Part shown: positions 52,657-60,518 of the stretch, in pieces
How the letters are laid out: each line of letters begins with the position of its first letter
Numbering within the stretch: position 1 is the stretch's first letter
Origin: Marinobacter guineae
GTDB lineage: Bacteria; Pseudomonadota; Gammaproteobacteria; Pseudomonadales; Oleiphilaceae
Length of the DNA: 64,000 nucleotides
Reading direction: 5' to 3'
Assembly (NCBI RefSeq): GCF_002744735.1
Contig: NZ_KZ319342.1
Span: forward strand, 168,354-232,353
Notes under the pieces: generated by a model
Database searches by the model: none
What the model was told of the DNA's origin: nothing
What the model saw: the letters and a program-made list of their open reading frames with translations, nothing else
Program-made: the position numbers and the translations under genes

Positions 52657-53289
52657 CTAGACAGTTCCCTCGTGCCGGCCTACGTTAGCGTACAGGCGAA
52701 GATAGTCGGTACTGGTTACGATACCGGCGGCCGCGCCCTTCGCGTTAACGACCAGGGCCGCATTCAGCTGGTGAGCGAGCATCAGCCTCGCAAGCTGATG
52801 GGCGTCTGTCTCCGGTGAAGCGGTGAGGAAAGCGGGAAGTTCGATATGCAGCAGGCTTTCGCTCATCGCACTGGCTTCATTTTCGTGGAGCCAACCAAGC
52901 AGCCAGCGAAGATCCACAAGGCCCGCAACGTTATCTCCCGACATAATTACAAGATGGTGAACCTGGTGCTCGTCCATCATCGATAACGCTTCGGAAATGG
53001 TTGCATCAGCCGGCACTGAATAGAGCGAAGGAGAAGAAATTCTCGACACCGGAAGGTAAGGGCGTTCTTCCCGGTGCTCTCCGGCGGCGGCAGCGCCATA
53101 TTCCTCAAGGGCTCTGTGCTTGCCAGCATTGGCGGCGAGCTGAAATTCCGAGTCCGTTGCCTCACTTCGGCCAGGATTAATGGCCCGGGTTTCTGTCAGC
53201 TCTGTGACGTCGCCCACGCGCCGGGCCCGGAAGGCTTCCGGTAGCCGGGTTCCGACCGGGCGGCCGGGTTCGCTGACAAAAATGGACAT
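52657..53289 (-). CDS. CBS domain protein
   Basis: About 210 residues from the ATG at 53289, chosen because GGGAG lies 7-8 bases upstream; an ATG 21 bp further upstream has no such site. The C-terminal 130 residues form a CBS pair (SVPADATISEALSMMDEHQVHHLVIM and LTASPETDAHQLARLMLAHQLNAALVV). The N-terminal 80 residues look unstructured. CBS pairs usually bind adenosine nucleotides; no effector domain is attached, so the target is unknown. Confidence 0.88.
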   Translation of the reverse strand: MSIFVSEPGRPVGTRLPEAFRARRVGDVTELTETRAINPGRSEATDSEFQLAANAGKHRALEEYGAAAAGEHREERPYLPVSRISSPSLYSVPADATISEALSMMDEHQVHHLVIMSGDNVAGLVDLRWLLGWLHENEASAMSESLLHIELPAFLTASPETDAHQLARLMLAHQLNAALVVNAKGAAAGIVTSTDYLRLYANVGRHEGTV

Positions 53290-53362
53290 ATATTTTCTCC
53301 CTGACAACACCGTGCCATAGTTGGTTATCGGCAGTCAGACCGTTATCTCCAGACCAAGTTTA

Positions 53363-55252
53363 TTACGAAATCACCACATCCGCCTGGTACAGGCGTCTGG
53401 TTTCCAGGCGCCGCATGAGCCTCACCGGCAGACACGCGGGCTGCCCCGTCAGCTGGTCGGCCAGGTATTCGGCCAGCAAGGGAGCGTAGGTCAAGCCTTT
53501 GCTGCCGAGGCCTGTCAGCAAAAACAGGTCCCCAAGTTCATCGTCCCGCCCATTAAAAACCGGGCCTGCCACGGGCTGGTAGTCGTGGGTTGTGCAACGA
53601 AAGGCAACCCGTCCGTCCAGCCTGGAGACGTCCAGTTTTTCCGCAGATTTTTGCTCCAGAATGGCTGGCAGCATTGCGGTGAGTTGGCGAATATTTTCCT
53701 GATGGCTCTCGGTCGTGGGTAAGGGGTTAGCATCATGCAGATCAAAGGTAGCTCCGGTTACGGCGATTTGCCCCAGGGCAGGGTTCATATACCGGTTGCC
53801 ACAAATGACCACTTTCGGATTGTGGAGGCTAGCTTTCGGCAGGTGCGTTACCTGGCCGCGAATGCTTTTAAGTCGGAATTCCCCTTTGACCGGAATGAGT
53901 CCGGCGCTGACGTGTCCAGCGCAGATAACCGCTCGGTCGGCAACAATGGTCGTTCCGTCAGCACCTGAGATGTGCCATTTGCCGTTGCAGGGCAGTAACC
54001 GGTTCACAGTGACATCCCACGTACGGGTTATCCCAGGGTGGTCGGCCAGAGCCTGGCATAGCCGCTTTGGCTCAAGCCAACCACTGCCGGGGAACCAGAG
54101 GGCGCCAGATTCCGTGGGCACACCGGCGAGCTCGCTGGCTTGCTCTCTGTTCACTGGGTACAGAATTTCCCGTGGGTAATGGTTGCGCTGGAGGAACCGG
54201 TGTTGCCGGTCTGCTTCCTGGGGTGTCTGGGCGAGCTGGAGCAGGCCCGTCGGGTGCCAGTATTCTCCGCGCCAGGTTTCGTAGAACCGCTGGGCATAGG
54301 TCAACGCCTGTAATGCCAGTTCGGTCTGATCATTGAATTCGACGCCAAGCTTCACGTACATGGCACCCTGAACATTGCCAGAGGCTTCAGTGCCTGGCCC
54401 TTTGGCAGAATCAATCAGGGTTACCGGGAAACCGCGTTCGGCCAGGTTTCTTGCCAGAGTGCACCCCGCAATGCCCGCCCCGACGACTGCAATGGAAACC
54501 GGCCTGTTTCCGTTAGTTTGTCCATCTGCCGGTAACACGCCCCGGAGCATGTCTCGCTTGCGACCAAAGCCGGGCGTCTTCTGCACGTCGAATCCGGCTT
54601 CGGCCAGGGCGCGACGTATCCTGCCAACGGAGGAAAAGGTCGCCAGGGTAGTGCCAGGCTTACTGTGGGCGCGGACCTGTTCAATCGTTTCGTCCTGCCA
54701 CATGGCCGGATTGCGGGCAGGGGCAAAGCCGTCCATAAACCAGGCGTCGGCAAGAAAATCGAGAGATTGCCAGGCCTCGTTGATGTCGCCGAAATAGAGG
54801 GTGAGGCGGACGCGCCCCTCTGCTAGTACCAGGCGGTGGACGCCCCGTACCAGTGGCGGATATTTTTCAATGAGCTCCCGGGCCAGTGGTTGCAACTCAG
54901 GCCACAGCGCCAGTGCGCGGGTGAGATCCGCCCGGGTCAGTGGGAATCGTTCGACCGATACAAAGTGGAGTGTCGCTCCCTGCATCGGCCCGTGGTTCTG
55001 CCAAGCCTGCCACGATGCCAGAAAATTCAGGCCGGTACCGAAACCGTTCTCCGCGATGACAAAGTGGCCGCTTTCGTCAACATGGGCGAACCGCTCGGGC
55101 AAATTATTGTGCTGAAGAAACACATGGCGGGCTTCCTCCAGCCCGTTGTCACGGTTGAAGTAGACATCACCAAACCGGACAGACTCCGGCACGCCATCGC
55201 GCCAGGCCAGTTCTGCAGGTTCGATCCCGGGAGGCAGCAGTGGCGAGCTCAT
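53363..55252 (-). CDS. mnmC: Bifunctional tRNA mnm5s2U biosynthesis protein MnmC
   Basis: Completes wobble-uridine modification (mnm5s2U34). The N-terminal methyltransferase domain has an SAM loop (FVIAENGFGTGLNFL) and WFMDGFAPARNPAMW. The C-terminal FAD oxidoreductase domain starts at IAVVGAGIAGCTLARNLAERG (about residue 260). 629 residues from the ATG at 55252, which is 4 bp after the stop of the cyclophilin gene; an in-frame TTG at 55291 overlaps that gene and is unlikely. Both domains look complete. Confidence 0.95.
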   Translation of the reverse strand: MSSPLLPPGIEPAELAWRDGVPESVRFGDVYFNRDNGLEEARHVFLQHNNLPERFAHVDESGHFVIAENGFGTGLNFLASWQAWQNHGPMQGATLHFVSVERFPLTRADLTRALALWPELQPLARELIEKYPPLVRGVHRLVLAEGRVRLTLYFGDINEAWQSLDFLADAWFMDGFAPARNPAMWQDETIEQVRAHSKPGTTLATFSSVGRIRRALAEAGFDVQKTPGFGRKRDMLRGVLPADGQTNGNRPVSIAVVGAGIAGCTLARNLAERGFPVTLIDSAKGPGTEASGNVQGAMYVKLGVEFNDQTELALQALTYAQRFYETWRGEYWHPTGLLQLAQTPQEADRQHRFLQRNHYPREILYPVNREQASELAGVPTESGALWFPGSGWLEPKRLCQALADHPGITRTWDVTVNRLLPCNGKWHISGADGTTIVADRAVICAGHVSAGLIPVKGEFRLKSIRGQVTHLPKASLHNPKVVICGNRYMNPALGQIAVTGATFDLHDANPLPTTESHQENIRQLTAMLPAILEQKSAEKLDVSRLDGRVAFRCTTHDYQPVAGPVFNGRDDELGDLFLLTGLGSKGLTYAPLLAEYLADQLTGQPACLPVRLMRRLETRRLYQADVVIS

Positions 55253-55256
55253 GGTG

Positions 55257-55877
55257 TCAGTCAGCAGTATCCAGCACGGTGACCGTCTCAATGATCACCG
55301 GTTCAACCGGAACATCTGCCATGCCCCGCTTCCGGGTGGTCTGTTTACGGGCGATAGCATCAACAACACCCATGCCCTCGGTTACCTTGCCGAAGACGGC
55401 ATAGCCAGGGCCGCGAACGCCCGCATTGAGGAAGTCGTTGTCCGACAGGTTGATGAAGAACTGTGAAGTAGCGGAATCCGGTGAGCTGGTCCGGGCCATG
55501 GCAATGGTTCCACGGAGATTGGGAAGCGTGGGTATGGCCTCGTTCTTGACAGGGGCGCGGGTCGGTTTACGGGAGAGGTCTTCGGTAAATCCACCACCCT
55601 GGATCATGAAGCCGGGAATTACCCGGTGAAAGATGGTGCCGTCGAAGAATCCGGCTTGCGCGTAGTCCAGAAAATTGGCGACGGTTTCCGGGGCAACGTC
55701 AGGGCGGAACTGCAGTTCAAGGGCACCTTCACTGGTCACCATCCGCACTTTCGGAAGCGGTCCATCGGCTGGTTGGCCACTGCTCTGGGCAAGCGTAGTG
55801 CCCGCCGGCAAAAGCAATGAGAGAAGCATTAACAGGACGGGAGTCACACTTTTCACGGGTTTTACCAGATTTGTCAT
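55257..55877 (-). CDS. Periplasmic peptidyl-prolyl cis-trans isomerase (cyclophilin, PpiA-like)
   Basis: 206 residues from the ATG at 55877, which leads directly into a signal peptide (VLLMLLSLLLPAGTTLAQ). The mature part is a complete cyclophilin domain with FHRVIPGFMIQGGG and SQFFINLSDNDFLN. Catalyses proline isomerisation during folding of exported proteins. Probably co-transcribed with mnmC (4 bp apart). Divergent from the MshEN-type gene. Confidence 0.93.
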   Translation of the reverse strand: MTNLVKPVKSVTPVLLMLLSLLLPAGTTLAQSSGQPADGPLPKVRMVTSEGALELQFRPDVAPETVANFLDYAQAGFFDGTIFHRVIPGFMIQGGGFTEDLSRKPTRAPVKNEAIPTLPNLRGTIAMARTSSPDSATSQFFINLSDNDFLNAGVRGPGYAVFGKVTEGMGVVDAIARKQTTRKRGMADVPVEPVIIETVTVLDTAD

Positions 55878-56097
55878 TTTCGGCCGCTCTCTGTGTAATT
55901 CGCAGGGGCTTTTCCTGCGACAATTCAATGAATTCTGTTTTCCGGTGCGTGATCTTATCAGAACGTGATTGTAAAACGGGGACTGTATCCACGCACATTT
56001 GATTGTGATCCGCTAATCTTTTCAGGTGCAGGAAAGGCTGCATCTCATTCGCCGGGCAGTGTTGTACGGTTTTCACGGTTCAATAAGGAGAAACTGG

Positions 56098-56847
56098 GTG
56101 AGAATCCGTCAGGGATTTGAAGAAAAATCACGCCTTGGGCGATTATTGGTTAATCGTGGCTATCTGTCTGAAGGCCAGGTGGAAGAGGGCCTGAAAGTTC
56201 AGCACGAAACCGGCCAGCGTCTTGGGGAAGTGTTCATCCAGGCCGGCTGGCTCACGGAAAAGGAACTTCACCGGGTTCTCAAGCACCAGTCCCGCTATCG
56301 TAACGCGGCAGCCCTGGTGACCATGGTCACGCTTCCGTTCCAGCCGCTGGTGACCTTTGCGGCCAGTAACACTACAGACGCCTCTCAATCGGGGATGGAA
56401 ACTGGCGAACTTTATCAAAGGGGGAATCTTGCTCCCCTGACCGAAACCGAACTGGCGGCCGTATCGGGGCAGGGTGATCCGACCCTGCTTGACCGGATCG
56501 GACTGGTCGGGGCGATGGCAGAGAACCCGACCGGTGGCGACAGCACGGGAGGAAGCCCGGCGGCTGATGTTATTGAAGGGCTGAAACTGACGGCAAATAT
56601 CTTCGTGCCGGTTCTGAACTTCCTGGAATCGGACTTTACCGTTTCGGGCGTTCACTACCGGGAAGGGGAGCCCCGGTACGCGGTGCGAGACGATGGAGCG
56701 CTGATGCTGGCATTTCCCGAGCGTATCGAAGAAATTCGCATGGACAATATTCGTGTCACCGGAAGTCAGGGGCCCTCAATGGGCAACGTAAGCATCCACG
56801 ATATCCGGTTTCATCCGGACTCCACGATGACCATCTACACCCGGTAA
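56098..56847 (+). CDS. MshEN-type (c-di-GMP-binding) domain fused to a TM segment and an exported VSGQ-type region
   Basis: 249 residues from a GTG with AAGGAG 7 bases upstream (an in-frame upstream ATG has no ribosome site and adds 24 non-conserved residues). Residues 12-35 and 41-64 are two 24-residue repeats, each starting RLG, with conserved Gly, Leu and final Gln, separated by 5 residues: the layout of the MshEN c-di-GMP-binding domain. Basic residues then precede a hydrophobic segment (70-89, AALVTMVTLPFQPLVTFAAS), so the rest should face the periplasm. At 114-126 is LTETELAAVSGQG, a motif of exported gammaproteobacterial proteins, followed by a beta-rich domain ending RMDNIRVTGSQG and IHDIRFHPDSTMTIYTR. 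There is no ATPase domain, unlike MshE/GspE. The overall function is not known. Confidence 0.85.
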   Translation: MRIRQGFEEKSRLGRLLVNRGYLSEGQVEEGLKVQHETGQRLGEVFIQAGWLTEKELHRVLKHQSRYRNAAALVTMVTLPFQPLVTFAASNTTDASQSGMETGELYQRGNLAPLTETELAAVSGQGDPTLLDRIGLVGAMAENPTGGDSTGGSPAADVIEGLKLTANIFVPVLNFLESDFTVSGVHYREGEPRYAVRDDGALMLAFPERIEEIRMDNIRVTGSQGPSMGNVSIHDIRFHPDSTMTIYTR

Positions 56848-56878
56848 AAGTGGTTATGGGGCAGTGGCCAGCGTGGTT

Positions 56879-57349
56879 TCAGGCGCTGGCGAGCACTGTC
56901 CGGCTTGAAACTGTCGTGTGCTCTCCGCGTGCTCCGTAGAGCTTCTGCTGGCCATTGGCACCACGGAAGATGTCAGTCAGTCGGGTCAGGCGCTTTTGCA
57001 GGTGGGTGATCACTCGCCCGTTGTTCTGGTTCAGGGTCTGACAGGCTCGCAGTTTCTGGTCCGCTTCCTGCCAAAGCTGAAACAGATCGGAAAGACCTGC
57101 GCTCCGAATAAAGCGGGAGGGCTCACCGCTCTCGGGGTGATATCCCATCTGAACCAGTGTCCGGATTTTCTGTTTTGCCCGCTCACGAATGGCCCCGAGA
57201 AGATCGTTTTTCTCTCTGGTCAATTCATTCAGAGCCTCCAGATCGGAGGTGGCAAGACAGGTTTTTTCCCTGCCGAGGATGTCAGCGAGTGTGTCCAGCT
57301 GGCTGACATCCTGGGATAGAAGAGTCTTCAGATCATCGATTGCTGCCAT
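56879..57349 (-). CDS. flgN: Flagellar export chaperone FlgN
   Basis: 156-residue helical chaperone for the hook-filament junction proteins FlgK and FlgL. It has the FlgN-type heptad pattern (LLSQDVSQLDTLADILGREKTCLATSDLEALNELTREK) and follows flgM by 7 bp, the usual context. Sequence conservation is low in this family, so the assignment leans on context. Converges on the MshEN-type gene with 31 bp between stops. Confidence 0.9.
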   Translation of the reverse strand: MAAIDDLKTLLSQDVSQLDTLADILGREKTCLATSDLEALNELTREKNDLLGAIRERAKQKIRTLVQMGYHPESGEPSRFIRSAGLSDLFQLWQEADQKLRACQTLNQNNGRVITHLQKRLTRLTDIFRGANGQQKLYGARGEHTTVSSRTVLASA

Positions 57350-57356
57350 GATTTAC

Positions 57357-57683
57357 TCACCCGAAAATGCTTTCATCCATCTCAAGCATTTTCTGGGCCA
57401 GTTTCTCGGCGTCAATTTTGTAGGTCCCGTTTTCGAGGGCGGACCGGATCTGCTCAATACGGTCATCATCCATCTCAGGATAATCACCCAGCTTCTGTTC
57501 GAGCTGTTTTAGATTCCTCGCCTGACTGCTCAGGCTAACGTTTTCACCCCGGGCACCCTGGGACTGGGTTTTTGCCTGCTCATTGGTCGCCGGCTGGCTG
57601 CTCTGAGCGCCAGCGCCCTTGTCGGCCGTGGTTCTCTGGGTGTTGACCTGGCCGGGGCCAATTCCATTGAAGTCAACTGACAT
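57357..57683 (-). CDS. flgM: Anti-sigma-28 factor FlgM
   Basis: Binds and holds FliA (sigma-28) until it is exported through the finished hook-basal body. 108 residues with a disordered Gln/Ser/Thr/Ala-rich N-terminal half and the C-terminal sigma-binding region (VSLSSQARNLKQLEQKLG, DRIEQIRSALENGTYKID, AEKLAQKMLEMD). It is preceded by a near-perfect sigma-28 promoter, so FlgM is replenished by the factor it inhibits. Confidence 0.95.
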   Translation of the reverse strand: MSVDFNGIGPGQVNTQRTTADKGAGAQSSQPATNEQAKTQSQGARGENVSLSSQARNLKQLEQKLGDYPEMDDDRIEQIRSALENGTYKIDAEKLAQKMLEMDESIFG

Positions 57684-57744
57684 ATCAATACCTGCTTGCC
57701 TGATGCGCCAAACGTTTGCGGCGCTTACTCGAGTTTATATCCTG

Positions 57745-57771
57745 TTAACGGCAGAACCGAAGAAACCTTTA
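57745..57771 (-). promoter_or_regulatory. Sigma-28 (FliA) promoter of flgMN
   Basis: On the minus strand: TAAA (57768-57771), exactly 15 bp, then GCCGTTAA (57745-57752), against the consensus TAAA-N15-GCCGATAA; 11 of 12 positions match. It lies 62 bp upstream of flgM. Confidence 0.88.
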
Positions 57772-57830
57772 AAAACTTTTTGCGTTCCGGCAGAACCTTG
57801 CCGTGCCGGCAAAATGCTGCCGACGCGCGG

Positions 57831-58532
57831 CTACATCTGGATCTCCACATGGCCGGCGGCAACAACATTCGCCTTTACTGTACGTGAGGAGCTCAGATTT
57901 TCGACTAAAACCTGCTCTCCCACGCCTGCGTTTGCGAGAGCTTTACCTCGGGAACGCACCGAAAACCCGCCGGTTTTGGCAGTGATGATAACATGATCCC
58001 CGCGCTCTATCGCATCCGGGGCAGAGAGCATGTCCGGAGTGATCAAGGAGCCGGCATTGATGGAACGCCGAACCTCCATTCCAACTGCTTGTCTGCTCTC
58101 TGTTATAACCCCACGCCTCGAGGCATTGATTTCCACGGACTGATGCGTCACCAGATCGGAGGTAATCCGCTCACCGCGGGTCAGGGGGCGGGTAGCAACC
58201 AGGGCGGGCCCATGAATTGATACGGACGCAGTAACGAACATTCGCCAGGGGCGGTGTCCTTCGCAGGCTACCAGCAGTGAAGGGCTTGTACTCTTCCAGG
58301 GGTCGCCGCTGAACTCGACACTCAGGGGCTGTTTGCATTCGGCGAGAGCGAGTCGGCTATCGATGGACCCTGGTTCAAAGGAAACCGTATAGCCAGCACC
58401 GGTCTGTTCGTTGGCAAAGTTGTCCAGAAACGCGAGGGTCGCCTGCCGGATCTGCTCGGCAGTGGTTTGGGCCAGCAGCGGGCCGCTCAGGCTAGACATT
58501 AGCAGGAGTAGGGCGAAATTGGTGATGCGCAT
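57831..58532 (-). CDS. flgA: Flagellar basal-body P-ring chaperone FlgA
   Basis: Exported chaperone for assembly of the P ring. Signal peptide FALLLLMSSLSGPLLAQ. The C-terminal SAF/ChapFlgA domain has TRPLTRGERITSDLV, RSINAGSLITPDML and KGDHV-like VIITAKTGGFSVRSRGKAL. 233 residues. Divergent from cheV. No clear sigma-54 site was found upstream. Confidence 0.95.
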   Translation of the reverse strand: MRITNFALLLLMSSLSGPLLAQTTAEQIRQATLAFLDNFANEQTGAGYTVSFEPGSIDSRLALAECKQPLSVEFSGDPWKSTSPSLLVACEGHRPWRMFVTASVSIHGPALVATRPLTRGERITSDLVTHQSVEINASRRGVITESRQAVGMEVRRSINAGSLITPDMLSAPDAIERGDHVIITAKTGGFSVRSRGKALANAGVGEQVLVENLSSSRTVKANVVAAGHVEIQM

Positions 58533-58685
58533 ACGTATGAGTTTGTCCTATGCTGTCAATATCAGGGCAGAAAACCCGAATAATGGCTAAGGGTTCGGGG
58601 CAAATGGCCGTTAAGTTGGCTGATCCTCCGCTGAGATGACGGTTTCCAGTCGATCAGGCGATTATTAAGTAACCAGCAAGATATA

Positions 58686-58704
58686 TGCCGGCGTAATGCC
58701 GGCA
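58686..58704 (+). promoter_or_regulatory. Hairpin just upstream of the cheV ribosome site
   Basis: TGCCGGC-GTAAT-GCCGGCA is a perfect 7-bp stem with a 5-nt loop ending 5 bases before AGGAG of cheV. It could affect translation or mRNA stability; it has no T run. Confidence 0.45.
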
Positions 58705-58720
58705 AGCCAGGAGAAATTAA

Positions 58721-59650
58721 ATGGCAGGGGTATTGGACAGCGTAAACCAGCGCACGCAGCTGGTAGGGCAGAATCGCCTTGAGCTCCTTCTTTTTCGCCT
58801 GCGAGGGCGTCAGATCTATGGCATCAACGTCTTCAAGGTGAAGGAGGTTTTGCAGTGTCCCAAGCTGTCATCGATTCCTAATAGCCGGAACGTCGTCAGG
58901 GGTGTCGCCCATATCCGGGGCGAGACCATTCCGATTATTGATCTGAGCATGTCCATTGGATTGCCTGGAATTCCTCAGGAAGAACTGGCAACCAGTTTTG
59001 TCATCATTACTGAGTACAACCGTAAAACCCAGGGCTTTCTGGTTACTGGTGTCGACCGGATCATGAACATGAACTGGGAAGATATCCTGCCACCGCCCAA
59101 GGGTGCCGGAAGGGACGTTTACCTTACCGCTGTCACAAAAATCGATGATAAGCTTGTAGAAATCATTGATGTAGAGAAGATTCTTGCAGAAGTTTCTCCG
59201 CTCGGTGAGGATGTCACCGAAGCCGTGCTGAGTAAGAGTGCCGATCGCGTGCCCGGCCACCTGCCGGTCCTGGTGGTGGATGATTCGACCGTGGCCCGTC
59301 GCCAGATAGAGCGTTGCCTGACGGCTATCGGAATGGAAGTCGTTACCAAGAATGACGGCAAACAGGCTTACCAATATCTGAAGGAAGTGACGGCCGACGG
59401 TTCGCGGGCAAAGGATCATTTCTCCCTGATCATTTCCGACGTTGAAATGCCAGAGATGGACGGCTATACGTTGGTAACGAAGCTCAAGGGTGATCCGGCG
59501 CTTGCCGACATGTTTATCATGCTGCACACCTCACTCAGTGGGGTCTTTAATCAGGCCATGGTCAAGAAGGTCGGTGCCGACGACTTCATGGCAAAGTTCA
59601 GCCCCGACGAACTCGCCGAGCGGGTAATGGAAATCATTGACCAGGGTTGA
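58721..59650 (+). CDS. cheV: Chemotaxis protein CheV
   Basis: CheW-like coupling domain (about residues 15-160: LLLFRLRGRQIYGINVFKVKEVLQ, VVRGVAHIRGETIPIIDLS) fused to a response-regulator receiver domain (about 180-305) with phospho-Asp in LIISDVEMPEMDGYTL. Links chemoreceptors to CheA and adjusts signalling after phosphorylation. 309 residues, with strong ribosome site AGGAG. cheR follows after 37 bp, as in Pseudomonas. Confidence 0.95.
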   Translation: MAGVLDSVNQRTQLVGQNRLELLLFRLRGRQIYGINVFKVKEVLQCPKLSSIPNSRNVVRGVAHIRGETIPIIDLSMSIGLPGIPQEELATSFVIITEYNRKTQGFLVTGVDRIMNMNWEDILPPPKGAGRDVYLTAVTKIDDKLVEIIDVEKILAEVSPLGEDVTEAVLSKSADRVPGHLPVLVVDDSTVARRQIERCLTAIGMEVVTKNDGKQAYQYLKEVTADGSRAKDHFSLIISDVEMPEMDGYTLVTKLKGDPALADMFIMLHTSLSGVFNQAMVKKVGADDFMAKFSPDELAERVMEIIDQG

Positions 59651-59687
59651 TGAAGCTGCTCAGAGATTCACTCAGAACAGAGATCCA

Positions 59688-60515
59688 ATGAAAGCGGATA
59701 TAACGCCACAGGAATATGAAGCCTTCAAGTCGTTCCTGCAGGACGCCTGTGGGATTTTGCTGGGAGAGAACAAGCAGTATCTGGTGAAAAGCCGGTTACG
59801 GCGGATTCTCGAGGACAATAGCATGAACTCCCTCGGGGAACTCCTTGATCGTCTCAAGCGGCCCGGCCGGGGTGGTTTGCGTGAAGTCGTCATTGACGCC
59901 ATGACCACCAATGAAACCCTGTGGTTCCGTGATAACCATCCGTTCCGGATCCTTCAGGAGAAACTGCTTCCTGAATTTGCCGAGCGCAATTCCAGTCAGC
60001 CGCTTCGAATCTGGTCTGCCGCTTGCTCAACCGGGCAGGAACCTTACTCGATTGCCATGATTGTGGAGGAGTTCCGACGGCTTCGGCCCGGCAAACTGCG
60101 TGACGTGAAAATCACGGCGACCGATATTTCCAAGAGCGTCCTTGAGGTTGCCCGTAAAGGTGAATACGAGATGATCGCCATTGGTCGCGGCCTGTCGCCG
60201 GAGCGTCAGAAGCAGTTCTTTACGCCATCCTTGAACGGGGGCTGGCAAATCAAGCCGCAGATCAAGACCATGGTGGAGTTCAAGGAACTGAATCTGCTGG
60301 AGCGATACATGCTCGGCAAATTCGATATTGTGATGTGTCGCAACGTTCTGATTTATTTCTCAGCGGAATCGAAGAAGGACATCCTGACCCGGATGCATGC
60401 CACCCTTAATCCCGGAGGTTACCTGGTTCTTGGTGCATCCGAATCCCTGAACGGTTTGCCTCACCTTTACGAGATGGTCCAGTGCCATCCCGGAATTATT
60501 TACAGGAAAAAATAA
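59688..60515 (+). CDS. cheR: Chemotaxis protein methyltransferase CheR
   Basis: Methylates glutamates of chemoreceptors using SAM. Small helical N-terminal domain (about 1-75) and catalytic domain with SAM site RIWSAACSTGQEPYSIAMI and later ITATDISKSVLEVA and FDIVMCRNVLIYF. 275 residues from the ATG at 59688, which gives the usual CheR N terminus; a longer start overlapping cheV adds unrelated residues. No cheB is nearby. Confidence 0.95.
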   Translation: MKADITPQEYEAFKSFLQDACGILLGENKQYLVKSRLRRILEDNSMNSLGELLDRLKRPGRGGLREVVIDAMTTNETLWFRDNHPFRILQEKLLPEFAERNSSQPLRIWSAACSTGQEPYSIAMIVEEFRRLRPGKLRDVKITATDISKSVLEVARKGEYEMIAIGRGLSPERQKQFFTPSLNGGWQIKPQIKTMVEFKELNLLERYMLGKFDIVMCRNVLIYFSAESKKDILTRMHATLNPGGYLVLGASESLNGLPHLYEMVQCHPGIIYRKK

Positions 60516-60518
60516 CCC

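Noticed and set aside
53363..55291. Longer mnmC form starting at TTG 55291
   Set aside because: It would overlap the cyclophilin gene by 35 bp and has no ribosome site; the ATG at 55252 is a better start.
56437..56478. Bacteriocin-type double-glycine leader
   Set aside because: The motif is internal (residue 114 onward), ends GQG rather than GG, and no peptidase-containing ABC transporter is encoded nearby, so a bacteriocin reading is not supported.
58533..58720. Possible sigma-54 promoter for flgA or cheV
   Set aside because: TGGCCGTTAAGTTGGC is close to the -24/-12 layout but lacks the invariant GC at -12, and nothing on the minus strand fits.
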